Notes: a model not told the origin generated them from the sequence alone. A stretch of DNA of 64,000 bases from Lewinellaceae bacterium (GCA_020636445.1 JACJXV010000011.1:21978-85977); one strand, 5' to 3'; shown: positions 1 through 10,073, numbered from the stretch's first letter. Made by a program: numbers and translations.

Positions 1-917
1 TCGTCTACCCGTTTGTAAACCTCATCCGCAATTTCAATATAATTGGACCCTGGCAGGGGCGTAATAGCCACCCCAATCATCGGGATAATATTATTTCCGC
101 GAAGAATGGTTCGCTGGTTTTGGGGTTCTAAGGTAACCGTTGCGATATCCTGCAGTTTGACCACAATGCCATCTTCTTCCCGAATTTCCATGGCCCCAAA
201 TTCATCTGGGGTATTCAGGCGTCCTTCGGTCCGCAGGGTCAATTCAGTGCGGTAACCTTCAATTTTACCCGAAGGTAATTCCAGGTTCTGGCGAGCTAAT
301 GCATTGCGCACATCCAGGGGAGTAACGCGGTAGGCAGCAAGTTTTGTGGGATCCATCTTGATCCGGATCGAATATTTGCGCTCACCCCAGATACGAATAT
401 TTGAAACTCCCTGAATCGTCTGGAGACGTTCCTTGAAAATATTATTCCCAATCTCACTGAGATCCATCAGGTCACGCTTGTTACTCTGTACCGTGACGGC
501 CATGATGGTGCTGGCATTGGCATCCGACTTAGAAACCACCGGCAACTCAGCATCCGGTGGCAAACTGCGTTGCGCCTGCGATACTTTATTGCGCACGTCA
601 TTGGCAGCCGCTTCCAGGTCAATGCCAATTTCGAATTCTACTGTAATTGAACTACGGCCGGGAGAACTTGTACTGGACAGCGAACGAATTCCCGCGATAC
701 CATTGATACTCTCCTCCAGTGGCTCCGTAATCTGTGATTCTATTACATCGGCGTTAGCTCCGGTATAGCTGGTAGATACCGAAATCACCGGGGGATCCAC
801 GCTGGGGTATTCGCGTAAGCCTAAATAGGAATAACCGATAATCCCGAAAAGTGTAATGACAATGGAGATAACCGTTGCCAGTACGGGTCTATTGATACTT
901 AGGGAAGAGAAGGTCAT
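1..917 (-). CDS. RND efflux pump inner-membrane subunit (AcrB/MdtB-like), partial
   Basis: N-terminal 305 residues of a proton-driven RND (HAE1-like) exporter; the rest lies beyond the window start. The protein opens MTFSSLSINRPVLATVI, the usual amphipathic start and first membrane helix (about residues 11-30), followed by a periplasmic porter region with the family phrases YPSVDPPVI and ITEPLEESINGI. Its ATG overlaps the stop of the upstream adaptor gene by four bases (ATGA), so the two are translationally coupled. The pump would take substrates from the inner-membrane outer leaflet or periplasm and work with the adaptor and a TolC-like channel outside the window. Substrate cannot be told from this part. 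Confidence 0.93.
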   Translation of the reverse strand, partial: MTFSSLSINRPVLATVISIVITLFGIIGYSYLGLREYPSVDPPVISVSTSYTGANADVIESQITEPLEESINGIAGIRSLSSTSSPGRSSITVEFEIGIDLEAAANDVRNKVSQAQRSLPPDAELPVVSKSDANASTIMAVTVQSNKRDLMDLSEIGNNIFKERLQTIQGVSNIRIWGERKYSIRIKMDPTKLAAYRVTPLDVRNALARQNLELPSGKIEGYRTELTLRTEGRLNTPDEFGAMEIREEDGIVVKLQDIATVTLEPQNQRTILRGNNIIPMIGVAITPLPGSNYIEIADEVYKRVD

Positions 918-2008
918 AGATTAGCAGGTTTTTGCAGATCCAATTGGTTACCTCCGACAACAGGCATGCCGTCTTTTAGCATTAATAATCCACTAAGGAT
1001 AATCGTATCGCCTGGGGCAATACCCGATTCCACTACGATGGTATTTTCCTTGCGAGTACCCGTTTCTACCAATCGTGCGGTAACTTTTCCATTTTTCATC
1101 AACATAACCTGCTGCCCCTCTAACACGGGGATAATAGCATCCGTAGGGATCAGAATGGCATCCGATTGTTCCGAAGTAACTAAATCTACCCGGGCAAAGT
1201 TACCAGGTTGCAGGAGACCATTAGGATTGGCAGCCAGGGCGCGTACAGTTAAAGTCCGGGTACTCTGACTTACCTGGGTACTTAATGCATACACCTCCGC
1301 GGTAAACGTTTGTGCTAACCCCTCGATCTGGAAACGCACTTTTTGCCCGGGCTTCAAGTCCCGGATGCTCCGTTCGGGCACCTCAAATTCTAATTTCATC
1401 GGGTTGACCTGCTGAATAGTTACCAGGCGGTCACTCGGTGAAACATAAGCCCCTTCACTTACCTCACGCAATCCCAAGCGGCCACTGAAAGGCGCAAAAA
1501 TGCGGGTTTTCTGAATAGCTACTTCCGTCAGCCGAATATCCGCCCGGATCAGGCTGACGTTGGTAGCCAGACGGTCATATTCTTCCTGCGCAATACCATC
1601 AATTTCCAGCAAGTCCTTTGCCCGCTTCAGCTCACGCTCAGCAAATTGCTCATTAACCCGTAGCTTGGCAAGCTGAGCCTCCAGCTCTTCACGGTCCAGC
1701 TCGGCTAATAAAGCTCCTTTCTGTACGGAAGTGCCTTCACGAAAAGCAACCCGGGTAAGGCGCCCAGCCCGCTCCGGACGGATATCAACCACCTCATTAG
1801 GTAGTAAATTTCCCGTTGCGAATATTCCTCGTTGGAACTGCTGTGGTGTTGCAACGGCATAATCTACCGTTGCGGGTCCTCCAGGGCCACCGCCTCGAGG
1901 GCCCCCAGCTGCCGGCTTATCCTCTTTTTTACAGCTTACGACTAAACTCAACAAGCATAGTAACAAGATGGTCGAACGCACCGTATTCCAGGTATTTGTA
2001 GTAATCAT
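914..2008 (-). CDS. RND efflux periplasmic adaptor (membrane fusion protein) lipoprotein
   Basis: A 364-residue AcrA/MdtA-type membrane fusion protein. Residues 1-26 form a lipoprotein signal ending LVVSC, so Cys26 is the likely lipid anchor. A Gly/Pro-rich stretch follows, then a biotinyl-lipoyl-like half (VVDIRPERAGRLTRVAF), a coiled-coil hairpin (about residues 100-150, ELEAQLAKLRVNEQFAEREL), the second lipoyl half (IFAPFSGRLGLREVSEG) and beta-barrel and membrane-proximal domains. It bridges the pump encoded immediately downstream to an outer-membrane channel. First gene of the visible operon; its ATG is preceded by a 390-bp intergenic region. Family assignment is secure; the exported compound is unknown. 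Confidence 0.93.
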   Translation of the reverse strand: MITTNTWNTVRSTILLLCLLSLVVSCKKEDKPAAGGPRGGGPGGPATVDYAVATPQQFQRGIFATGNLLPNEVVDIRPERAGRLTRVAFREGTSVQKGALLAELDREELEAQLAKLRVNEQFAERELKRAKDLLEIDGIAQEEYDRLATNVSLIRADIRLTEVAIQKTRIFAPFSGRLGLREVSEGAYVSPSDRLVTIQQVNPMKLEFEVPERSIRDLKPGQKVRFQIEGLAQTFTAEVYALSTQVSQSTRTLTVRALAANPNGLLQPGNFARVDLVTSEQSDAILIPTDAIIPVLEGQQVMLMKNGKVTARLVETGTRKENTIVVESGIAPGDTIILSGLLMLKDGMPVVGGNQLDLQKPANL

Positions 2009-2397
2009 GTTTGCGAATCTGTTAGGTATGTTTCAGGTCTTTTTTTGCCCCTGTTCTTTCCAAGCAGCGTAGGCACCGAGTTGCCCGTACTTTTTGCCGA
2101 CGCTATTCATAAAGCAATGTCTAAGATAAGGGTTATCAAAGGGATATCCGAAAGAACAACAGATACAGAACCGTATGGTTGCTGTTGATTGGCGTACTTC
2201 GTCCGCAAAAAAACACCATTGATCGCAGCCTTTTTGATTATCTCCGGTCATTAAACAATAAAATCCCGTTGTTGATGTGTCCTGTATTGTCATTAGTCGT
2301 TTTCCCCAGGCCTACAGCAAAAAAAAGATTGTTTTCTGGCCATCGCTGTAAAACGCCGTATTTTAGCCCCTTGAAATTGCCCTAACTATTGAAAATC
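2009..2397. other. Intergenic region between divergent adaptor and DUF5916 genes
   Basis: About 390 bp without a convincing gene. An 86-codon open frame on the minus strand (2033-2293) is Cys-rich and has no recognisable domain. Close to the plus-strand gene the sequence TATTTTAG at 2360-2367 resembles the Bacteroidota -7 box TAnnTTTG, about 30 bp before the chosen ATG; this is a weak prediction. Confidence 0.4.
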
Positions 2398-4671
2398 ATG
2401 AAAGAAATCCGCACTCTTTGCTGCGTCCTGATTGCGCTCACCTCCTCGCTAACCCAAGGACTGGCACAAACACCTCAAGAACTCAATCCTTATCAGCTGA
2501 TAATTCGCCAGGCGAAAGCAGTCATTCGCCTGGATGGCGACTTAAATGAGGCCGATTGGCAAAATGCAGCAGTTGCGCAAAATTTCTTTCTCAACTTCCC
2601 TGATGACACAGCCCAGGCGACGGATCGCACCGAGGTTCGCGTCACCTTCGACCAGCAATACCTGTATGTTGGGGCCATAATCTACCAGGAGAATAGCAGC
2701 TACATTACCAATTCACTCAAGCGCGATTTCGCGGGAGGGTCCAGCGATGTATTCGTCGTGAATATCGACCCTTTTCAGGATAAACTCAATGGCTTTCATT
2801 TTGCTGTTTCACCCTTTAACGTTCAGCGGGAAGGTATTCTGGATAATGGCAGTAACCTTTCCCTGGATTGGGACAACAAATGGTATTCCCAGGTAAAAAA
2901 TCATGCTGATCATTGGGTCGTTGAAATGGCGATTCCCTTTAAAACGCTGCGCTACAAACTCCAGGAGGGGCAAAACGTCTGGCGAATCAATTTTGGTCGC
3001 AATGCCCGGCAGCGCAATGAGATCTCCAGCTGGTATCCGGTACCGCGGCAATTCAGCCCCCATGCCCTGGCCTTTACCGGCCTCCTGATCTGGGAAGATG
3101 CCCCTCCTAAACCTGGCCTCAACGCCTCACTGATTCCCTATTTCAGGGCCAATACCGAACGTGACTTTGAGTTCAAACTCCCCAATGAAACAGGCCTGGC
3201 AGTTGGTGGTGATGCCAAAATAGCCTTGACCCCATCCTTAAATCTCGACCTGACGATCAACCCCGATTTCAGCCAGGTGGAAGTTGACCGTCAGTTGACC
3301 AACCTCAGCCGGTTTGAACTTTTTTTCCCGGAACGCCGGCAGTTTTTCCTGGAAAATGAAGACCTTTTCAGTCGTTTCGGTTTTCCAGATAGCCGACCCT
3401 TCTTCAGCCGGCGCATTGGCATCGCCAACGGACTTATCCGCCGCACGACAACCGATGGGCAAACTATTGAGGTAAATCGAACCCTCAATGTACCTATTCG
3501 GGCAGGCATGCGCCTCAGTGGTAAACTGGACAATAATTGGCGGATAGGCCTCTTGAATATGCAGACGGCTGCCTTACCGGATATTTCCCTCAACCCTGCT
3601 AACTATACTGTTGGGGTGCTGCAACGTCGTATTTTCAGTCGATCAACGCTGGGCGCCGTTCTGGTCAATAAAGAGAATTTTCAGGAAACTGCTGATGGAA
3701 CCTATGCCCTCGACCGGCAAGCCTACAATCGTATTGTGGGGTTAGAATACAACCTTTATTCCAAAGACAACAAATGGGATGCTGAAGCCTATTACCACCG
3801 GGCTCTTTACGAGAATGCTCCGGGGGATGCCTCCTCTGCTGCCCTGTACGTTGGGTACAATAACCGATTTTGGAATGTTATGCTGGCAAATCAGTATGTC
3901 GGAGAAAATTACCGCGCTGAAGTCGGCTTCGTACCCCGAACGGGTATGTATTCCATTTTTAACCAGCTCAGACACTTTATTTTCCCTAAAAAGGCGGAAA
4001 AATTAATCCTCTGGGGCTTCGGACTTACCAATAATATCACCTATAATACCTCGCCCGAATTTCAGTTGACAGATCGTAAACATACACCCAATATTTTCTT
4101 CCAGTTCCCAGGACAGAGTGAGCTCACCCTCTCCCTGACCCAGGAACATACTTTCCTTTTCTTTCCCTTCGACCCAACCAATAGCGGCGGGCGGCCCCTT
4201 CCTCAAGACAGTGAATATACTTACTACTATGCCAATTTACAGTACCAATCCGATACCCGGCGACGCATTTCCTATGAGGCATCGCTGCAACAAGGAGAAT
4301 TTTTTAACGGTAACCTGTTTCAGTTCTCTGGTTCTCTAAGTTACCGTTGGCAACCCTATGGAACATTTGCCCTCAGCTATGCTTTCAATGATATTTCCCT
4401 TCCTAGTCCCCATAACAGCGCCACCTTTTGGCTCGTGGGTCCACGCGCTGAACTTTCCTTCACACGCAACCTCTTTTTCAGCACCTTTCTTCAATACAAT
4501 ACGCAGGCAGATAATGTCAATATTAATAGTCGCCTGCAGTGGCGCTTCAAACCTGTTTCAGACCTTTTTCTGGTGTATACCGATAATTACTTCAGTGATC
4601 AGTTCTTCCAGTCTCCACAAGTAAAAAACCGGGCTTTGGTCCTGAAGGTTACCTATTGGCTCAATTTGTGA
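2398..4671 (+). CDS. DUF5916 outer-membrane protein with CBM9-like N-terminal domain
   Basis: A 757-residue secreted protein. Residues 1-24 are a signal peptide ending GLAQ. Residues about 35-220 look like a carbohydrate-binding family 9-like domain (IRLDGDLNEADWQNA, then TFDQQYLYVGAIIYQ). The rest matches the DUF5916 region of Bacteroidota, with the characteristic phrase FELFFPERRQFFLEN and many alternating aromatic strands expected of an outer-membrane beta-barrel, ending in a strand KVTYWLNL. An in-frame TTG lies three codons upstream at 2389, but the ATG at 2398 gives a normal signal peptide. Role unknown in the family; glycan binding or import is an inference from the N-terminal domain. 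It faces the large surface protein across repeat locus 4694-4960. Confidence 0.85.
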   Translation: MKEIRTLCCVLIALTSSLTQGLAQTPQELNPYQLIIRQAKAVIRLDGDLNEADWQNAAVAQNFFLNFPDDTAQATDRTEVRVTFDQQYLYVGAIIYQENSSYITNSLKRDFAGGSSDVFVVNIDPFQDKLNGFHFAVSPFNVQREGILDNGSNLSLDWDNKWYSQVKNHADHWVVEMAIPFKTLRYKLQEGQNVWRINFGRNARQRNEISSWYPVPRQFSPHALAFTGLLIWEDAPPKPGLNASLIPYFRANTERDFEFKLPNETGLAVGGDAKIALTPSLNLDLTINPDFSQVEVDRQLTNLSRFELFFPERRQFFLENEDLFSRFGFPDSRPFFSRRIGIANGLIRRTTTDGQTIEVNRTLNVPIRAGMRLSGKLDNNWRIGLLNMQTAALPDISLNPANYTVGVLQRRIFSRSTLGAVLVNKENFQETADGTYALDRQAYNRIVGLEYNLYSKDNKWDAEAYYHRALYENAPGDASSAALYVGYNNRFWNVMLANQYVGENYRAEVGFVPRTGMYSIFNQLRHFIFPKKAEKLILWGFGLTNNITYNTSPEFQLTDRKHTPNIFFQFPGQSELTLSLTQEHTFLFFPFDPTNSGGRPLPQDSEYTYYYANLQYQSDTRRRISYEASLQQGEFFNGNLFQFSGSLSYRWQPYGTFALSYAFNDISLPSPHNSATFWLVGPRAELSFTRNLFFSTFLQYNTQADNVNINSRLQWRFKPVSDLFLVYTDNYFSDQFFQSPQVKNRALVLKVTYWLNL

Positions 4672-4693
4672 TGGTGGTTAGCTGGTCTATGGG

Positions 4694-4960
4694 GTTTATG
4701 ATCGCTCTCTTGCGTTCGCTCAGTTTATGTCGCTCACTTACGTTCGCTTAGTTTATGCCGCTCACTTACGTTCGCTTAGTTTATACCGCTCTCTTGCGTT
4801 CGCTCGGTTTATTTAAGCTTATAAACCAAGTGAGCGGTAGCGAACGGCATAAACCGAGTGAGCGATAGCAAACGGCATAAACCCAGTGAGCGACAGCGAA
4901 CGATATAAACCCAGTGAGCGACAGCGAACGATATAAACCCAGTGAGCGACAGCGAACGGC
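4694..4960. repeat. Modular ATAAAC-repeat locus 1, inverted arms between convergent genes
   Basis: Two arms of about 27-bp units. The left arm (4694-4812) has four units ending GTTTAT; the right arm (4821-4960) has five units starting ATAAAC. The arms are separated by TTAAGCTT. The innermost units (4797-4812 with 4821-4836) pair over 16 positions with one mismatch and two G-T pairs when read as plus-strand RNA. The locus fills the space between the convergent DUF5916 and surface-protein genes. Each unit holds one GTGAGCG-like and one GCGAACG-like word, and their order is swapped between the arms. Related loci are at 16030, 43703, 60307 and 62142. Confidence 0.9.
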
Positions 4961-4982
4961 AGTCCCAAACCCCTAAAAACCA

Positions 4983-5020
4983 GCAGGGGTGGCTCTCTTT
5001 CGAGAACCACCCCTGCCTTT
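4983..5020. terminator. Hairpin terminator of the surface-protein gene
   Basis: Perfect 10-bp stem GCAGGGGTGG (4983-4992) with CCACCCCTGC (5007-5016), extended inside by GGCTCTC/GAGAACC-type pairing. Read on the minus strand it lies 38 bp past the surface-protein stop and is followed by a T-run (TGGTTTTTAGG). On the plus strand it is followed by CTTTTG, so it may work in both directions. Confidence 0.75.
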
Positions 5021-5054
5021 TGTTATCTATGTGCGGGCGCCAGGCGCCTTGACA

Positions 5055-8000
5055 TTATTCTACGATAACCATCTTCTTGGTAGCCGTGAAGTTGGCAGCT
5101 TCCAGTGTGTAGTACAACACACCGCTTGCTGGCAATTCATTGGAACGTACACTTACCTGGTTGTAACCTTTAGCGTACTGAGCGCGGATTACGCGCAGCG
5201 TACGACCTGTTACATCCTGGATCGTGATCGTTGCCTGGGCAGCTTCTGGCAGGTTGAATCCGATCATCGTCTCACCCTGGAATGGGTTTGGCGTGTTCTG
5301 ATACAGTTCGAAGCCAGTAGCAGCAGCTACTCCATTCGTGAAGTTCAACCCTACGTTCAACACTTCGCCAGCCTTGTAAGCTTCAGCAGCCGTGTAGCGA
5401 GAGTTCAGGTTCAAGGCGTTGCTCAACTGGCCATCGGCCTTCGCGCGCAGCACCAGGCTGAACAGTACACCACCTTTTGCTTCGCCGTTCCAGCTAGTCG
5501 TGATAACACCTTCCTGAGCAAATACACCGAAGTTGTCTTCAGTTGCAATGCCACTTACGATGTCAACCAACTCAACCGCGTTGCGATCGAAGTTCAGCGT
5601 GAACTGGTAGCCATCAACACCAGCCAGGTCAGCTGCTGTGAAGTCTACTGTGTATTCGTTACCAGCAACCAGCGCACGGTCAGCAACAGCAACACCCAGG
5701 TTACCATTGAACGAACGTACTCCAGCCATTGCGCTGTTAGCAACAGCATTACCGTTAACGTCACCAACTTTAACTGCTACGAAGTTAGCTTTCAACTCAC
5801 CTGCCAGGTTGTTGATGTTCTTCACTTCTGGGAATGGCGTCTGCCATGGGTTGGCAGCATTCGGGAAGGCGAAAGAAGCATCTACAAAGCGCCAGCTAGA
5901 GTTGTTAGCCAGTTGCGTGTCGATATTCAGGATCAGCTTGCGCAGTTGAATCAAGTCAAGCGTCGTTACCGACTTCGAGTTGTTCACGTCAGCTGCAATC
6001 AACTTGTATGGGCTGTTCAGCGGCTGTACATTCAGGATGTGCTTGCTGATCAGTACCAGGTCGAACGTAGATACGCCATTGAGGAAGCCTTTGTTCAACT
6101 GAGGTGCTACCGTGTAGTCAGCTCCCTGACGCAGCGTCGAGAAGTTGTACTGACCGTTAACATCCGTCGTGTAGCTCATCTGAGCATTACCTGACAGGTT
6201 AACCTGTACACCTTCTACAGTAGCTGCACCTTCCGTCTTGATTGCACCTGCAATCGTAGCCGATGGGCTAGCCGTACACAGACCATTCGGGTCAGTCAGT
6301 TCTACGAACGTTTCGCAGAACGAGTGGTTACCTTTTGTATCCCATGCGTGGATCTCAACCATTACTACCGGTCCGGCAGTGAAGTCGTCGCAAGTAAGTA
6401 CTAAACCAGTCTGGTTTTCGTCTACTTCGCCACCAACTTTGTTGATCGAGAACTTCGTTACGCGCTTCTGCTTGCTGTTCGCTGGGTTCGTTGCTCCTTG
6501 ACCGTTGCAATCATAGATCGGACTGTCAGGAATAAAGTCGCTAGCCCAGATAGCCATCATACCAGATCCGTCAGCACCAGGCATCAACGGCATCGTCAAG
6601 CCACTGATACAGATCGGAGCAGGTCCTTTGCAGTCAGCAACCTTGAAGGGCAGACGCTTAACCGTTACGTTTCCGCAATCGTCGCGTACTGTTACCACCA
6701 ATGCGTGGTCACCTTCCGGGATGTTAGCAATCGTCACACTGAAGCCAGTAGCCGTACGAGTCGTACCATTCGTCAGCGTCCAGCCCGTCTGGAAGTCAGC
6801 TGGGTTCAGCAACGTAGCACCATTACCAGGAGCTACCTGTACGCGGTCCAGGTTAACTTTCACTGCAGCACCACCGCAAGAGTCGTTAGCAACGAATGGG
6901 ATCGTTACCTTAGCAACGCAAGTCTCAGGATCCGTAGCAAACTTATCCAGCGTCGGTACTACTACCGTCGGAGGAACTTTGTCGAATACCTTCACGATCT
7001 GCGTATACTGCCATGCAAAGGTTGGAACTTCATCAATCCAGCCACCTGGGTAACCCGTAGGAATACCCTGCGGACGGCAGAAGTTCTCAAAGCTTGGGTC
7101 ATCGAATGGAAACGCAGAAGGAGTATTATTCGGCTGAGGTGAGTTCGGGCCCAAATTCCATACTGTCGGGAATACCCGCTCACGCAAGCCAGTATTGTTC
7201 CAGTTCGTTGGCGTACGGTCCTTCGAGATAAAGAATTCTTCTACACCGTTCATGCCGGCCTTATCGCCAAGGTTATGGGTAGTGTTATTGTTCTCCATAT
7301 CGCGAACCAACAACCAGTAACCCGTTCCCGTAGGAATGTCATAGGTGTCTTTGGTATCACCATCACCATTCTGATCCCACGTACGTGGAGCTACCTGTGC
7401 GAAGTTCATCGGGTCGATGGCATCCGTACAGTAGGTGTTCCACTCTTCGAATTCACACCAGTTGATTACCGTATACGTACGGAATACTTTGTAGCAAGCC
7501 TCACCTTCAGCGTCAGCGAAGTATTCGCTGTCCTTCACGTTAACGGCCAGTACATCGCAACCCAGTTCGTAGTATTCTACACCTGGTACCGTGCTCAATG
7601 CACCACAAGCTACCTCTACGTCAGCAGGGAACTTGATGTCATATTCGTGTACAGGAAGTACTACTACTTTCTGCTCACACAGTTTGCTCTTCACTTCAAC
7701 ACCTTTTACAGTGCGAACGGCAGTCCAGCTACGCGTATAGTAACCAGCATCGCAGTGCAGGCTAGAGTCTACCGAGTAAACAACTGTTCCAGAGCATTCC
7801 AGACCAGTGATTAATGGTGCACCCCAGATCTTGTTCGATTCCAGCTCGTCATAGATCTTAGCACGACCTTCTTTGTCCGTACACTTCACGTAAGACGTTT
7901 CAGGTGCATAGCACACTGGCGTAACTTTGTCTTCCAGGTGGATTTCCAACCAGCAGTAGCTCTTATTGCCAGCGTTATCCCAGCCCCACAGTTCGATTAC

Positions 8001-9650
8001 TACATCCTGACCCATATCACAGCAGAAGAATTCTACGTAATCCAGCATCGGTGAGTAGAAGCTACCCGCATGCGGGCCTTCCTTGATTTCCGTGAAATCG
8101 TTGCGGATATTCTTGTCGTTGTTCAGGTCGTAATCCCAGTTGCCATCAAAGTAGCCGGATTCCAGGCAGTCTTTGCTAACAATCCGGCGTACCTTCATCG
8201 ACGTCAGCGTACAGTTGTCGAAAGAACCTTCGTCAACATCAGCTACAGAAGCTTTGCCGTATACAATACCCTTGTCACCAGCGTAGTAGTCGCCAGGCGT
8301 ACGGGTCAGCGTAATATTCAGTTTGTCGTCACACTTCATGACCGGAGCCACTTTGTCGACAACCGTGAATTCTACAGTAGCAGTTGCCGTGTTGTAGCAA
8401 CCGTCAAATGCATCGATCAGCAGGCGGTGACGTCCCAGCGGAATACCAATCATTGTCTTCTTACCACCTACAGTGATAATCGGATAGTTGGCAGGCAGGT
8501 AATCACCCTGATCAACAGGAATACCATACAATACGATATCGCGAGATTCTACCTTGTAGCTCTTCGTGATGTTCGCCGAACAGTTGTCCGTTACTTTAAC
8601 ACCAAGGGCTTTTTCCAGACCAGCGTCATCCAGCGGCAGGGTTGCCGTGCAATCCATTGGGCCCGTAGAAATTTCGCCACCTTTGTAAGCAATCTTCGGT
8701 GCTTCCTGATCGTAGGCTTTGATCAGGAAATCTGGATACGCTACAATGCCGCCGACACACCAGTCGAATACCTCGATCTTCACCTCGATCTTCTTACCTG
8801 ATCCGCAAACAGGGAAGGTAGTCGTCTTAGCAATAGTGGTAGAGAAGTTGCACTCCAGATCGAAAATGTTGTACTTCACCCCACGCACTGTCCAGGACAG
8901 GTGATCCTTCATCACAGCAGCAACATCTACATTGCCGTCACATACGTTCTTGACAATCTCATAAGACTTATCAAGGTAGTTGGCTAAACTTGGACGATAG
9001 AAGTTAATCGTTTGCTTAGATGATGATTCGTTGCCATAGCAATCCACAGCAATGAACGTACGCGTGATGTACGCATAAACACCCGTCTGCAAGATTGCTT
9101 CGCAGTTGTTGTAGTGGATTTCGTCAGAAACCTTCAACTTCAGGCTGCTAGTAGCACAGCAGTTGTCGTCCAGCTGTGGGCGGCCAGCAAACCACTTGTA
9201 ATCGCTTTTTAACCAGCTGTCGGATACATTCAATACCCGGCTGATTTCCATGCAGTAGAAATCAACAGGATCAAGGTCCTCAACATCAGGACCAGTCTTG
9301 TCTTCGGCAATAACCTTACCCCAGCAGATAACGTTATTGTTCGCATCGAACAGACCATACGTCCAGCCACCTAACGGGCTAACCCCATCAACAGTAGCAT
9401 TGTTGGTGGGGTCCAGGTCGTTCACCCGAATAGTTGCAGGGGAACATGATCCATCAGATACATTATTTCTTGTCAGGGTAAACTGACAATTTTCATCCAG
9501 CGTTACCGTTACCGTGAAGCAGCCACAACCGCTTCCCTGTGCAACAGCTTGCTGGGGTCCTACCAGAGTAGCCACCATAACTAGCGCCATGCTAGTGATC
9601 TGGCCCATCCAGCGGGACATACGAACGAAAGTAGAGTTCGTTTTTCCCAT
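5055..9650 (-). CDS. Large T9SS-secreted surface protein with dockerin-like and cohesin-like regions
   Basis: A 1531-residue protein with a signal peptide ending about residue 38 (QQAVAQ). The bulk is beta-rich, with many Cys and repeated phrases such as VKVTDNCSANI, DDCGNVTV and VVDKVAPV, typical of HYR/Ig-like repeats in Saprospiria adhesins. Around residues 1133-1190 is a carboxypeptidase-regulatory-like fold (ATIAGAIKTEGAATVEGVQ). Around 1190-1314 is a dockerin-like segment (GVSTFDLVLISKHIL, then AADVNNSKSVTTLDLIQLRK). About 1314-1446 resembles a cohesin-like domain (VDGYQFTLNFDRNAVELV). The last 85 residues are a T9SS type A sorting domain starting FELYQNTPNPF. It should be exported by the Por system and attached to the surface. 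Strong codon bias keeps long antisense frames open, suggesting high expression. Ligand unknown. Confidence 0.9.
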   Translation of the reverse strand: MGKTNSTFVRMSRWMGQITSMALVMVATLVGPQQAVAQGSGCGCFTVTVTLDENCQFTLTRNNVSDGSCSPATIRVNDLDPTNNATVDGVSPLGGWTYGLFDANNNVICWGKVIAEDKTGPDVEDLDPVDFYCMEISRVLNVSDSWLKSDYKWFAGRPQLDDNCCATSSLKLKVSDEIHYNNCEAILQTGVYAYITRTFIAVDCYGNESSSKQTINFYRPSLANYLDKSYEIVKNVCDGNVDVAAVMKDHLSWTVRGVKYNIFDLECNFSTTIAKTTTFPVCGSGKKIEVKIEVFDWCVGGIVAYPDFLIKAYDQEAPKIAYKGGEISTGPMDCTATLPLDDAGLEKALGVKVTDNCSANITKSYKVESRDIVLYGIPVDQGDYLPANYPIITVGGKKTMIGIPLGRHRLLIDAFDGCYNTATATVEFTVVDKVAPVMKCDDKLNITLTRTPGDYYAGDKGIVYGKASVADVDEGSFDNCTLTSMKVRRIVSKDCLESGYFDGNWDYDLNNDKNIRNDFTEIKEGPHAGSFYSPMLDYVEFFCCDMGQDVVIELWGWDNAGNKSYCWLEIHLEDKVTPVCYAPETSYVKCTDKEGRAKIYDELESNKIWGAPLITGLECSGTVVYSVDSSLHCDAGYYTRSWTAVRTVKGVEVKSKLCEQKVVVLPVHEYDIKFPADVEVACGALSTVPGVEYYELGCDVLAVNVKDSEYFADAEGEACYKVFRTYTVINWCEFEEWNTYCTDAIDPMNFAQVAPRTWDQNGDGDTKDTYDIPTGTGYWLLVRDMENNNTTHNLGDKAGMNGVEEFFISKDRTPTNWNNTGLRERVFPTVWNLGPNSPQPNNTPSAFPFDDPSFENFCRPQGIPTGYPGGWIDEVPTFAWQYTQIVKVFDKVPPTVVVPTLDKFATDPETCVAKVTIPFVANDSCGGAAVKVNLDRVQVAPGNGATLLNPADFQTGWTLTNGTTRTATGFSVTIANIPEGDHALVVTVRDDCGNVTVKRLPFKVADCKGPAPICISGLTMPLMPGADGSGMMAIWASDFIPDSPIYDCNGQGATNPANSKQKRVTKFSINKVGGEVDENQTGLVLTCDDFTAGPVVMVEIHAWDTKGNHSFCETFVELTDPNGLCTASPSATIAGAIKTEGAATVEGVQVNLSGNAQMSYTTDVNGQYNFSTLRQGADYTVAPQLNKGFLNGVSTFDLVLISKHILNVQPLNSPYKLIAADVNNSKSVTTLDLIQLRKLILNIDTQLANNSSWRFVDASFAFPNAANPWQTPFPEVKNINNLAGELKANFVAVKVGDVNGNAVANSAMAGVRSFNGNLGVAVADRALVAGNEYTVDFTAADLAGVDGYQFTLNFDRNAVELVDIVSGIATEDNFGVFAQEGVITTSWNGEAKGGVLFSLVLRAKADGQLSNALNLNSRYTAAEAYKAGEVLNVGLNFTNGVAAATGFELYQNTPNPFQGETMIGFNLPEAAQATITIQDVTGRTLRVIRAQYAKGYNQVSVRSNELPASGVLYYTLEAANFTATKKMVIVE

Positions 9651-10073
9651 AAGATTACAATTTGTGAGATTAATTAAGCAATAAAGGTTAATACTATACT
9701 AAAAAAACTTTAGTCGTCTTGGTCGAACATAGTGTAAAAAGCACAATTATGCCCCATTTGGGACATTATGCACTATTAAACTTTGCTAATGTAAGGCCTT
9801 TGCGGCAAACCTGGGTAATATTTTTTCACAACAATGATAATTAACCCATAAAGTGAATTGTCGTAGGATATTTTTTTATATAATAGGTTTTCAGTAGAAA
9901 AATAATCTAAACACCACCTATCTGCCTCGCACGTGAAATATCCTGTGTATATAAAGTTAAATCAGCCCCAAACATGGTGATTGTCCCGCTTGAAGTAGGC
10001 TGTCGTAAAGAGCAAGCCTTCTTACGACAGCCTATTCATCTTGGTTTATTTAGAAAATTTTGCTGAATTCTCT
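9651..10073. other. AT-rich intergenic region upstream of the surface-protein gene
   Basis: About 420 bp with no plausible gene. It should hold the promoter and leader of the minus-strand surface-protein gene. Short dyads are visible, for example TGCCCCATTTGGGACA near 9752-9767. No clear TAnnTTTG box could be placed. The segment ends with the inverted repeat at 9996-10034. Confidence 0.5.
9996..10034. terminator. Inverted repeat after rpiB, probable transcript end
   Basis: Stem TAGGCTGTCGTAA with TTACGACAGCCTA, a perfect 13-bp inverted repeat with a 13-nt loop, 40 bp past the rpiB stop. There is no clear T-run on the minus strand, so it may be an RNA-stabilising hairpin rather than an intrinsic terminator. 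Confidence 0.55.

Noticed and set aside
2033..2293. 86-codon minus-strand frame between the adaptor and DUF5916 genes
   Set aside because: Cys-rich, no signal or domain, overlapping another open frame on the other strand; treated as non-coding.
4989..8801. Antisense frames of 401, 243, 214 and 179 codons opposite the surface-protein gene
   Set aside because: They are shadows of strong codon bias in the 1531-residue gene; their protein sequences are low in domain signals and rich in Val/Arg/Gln.
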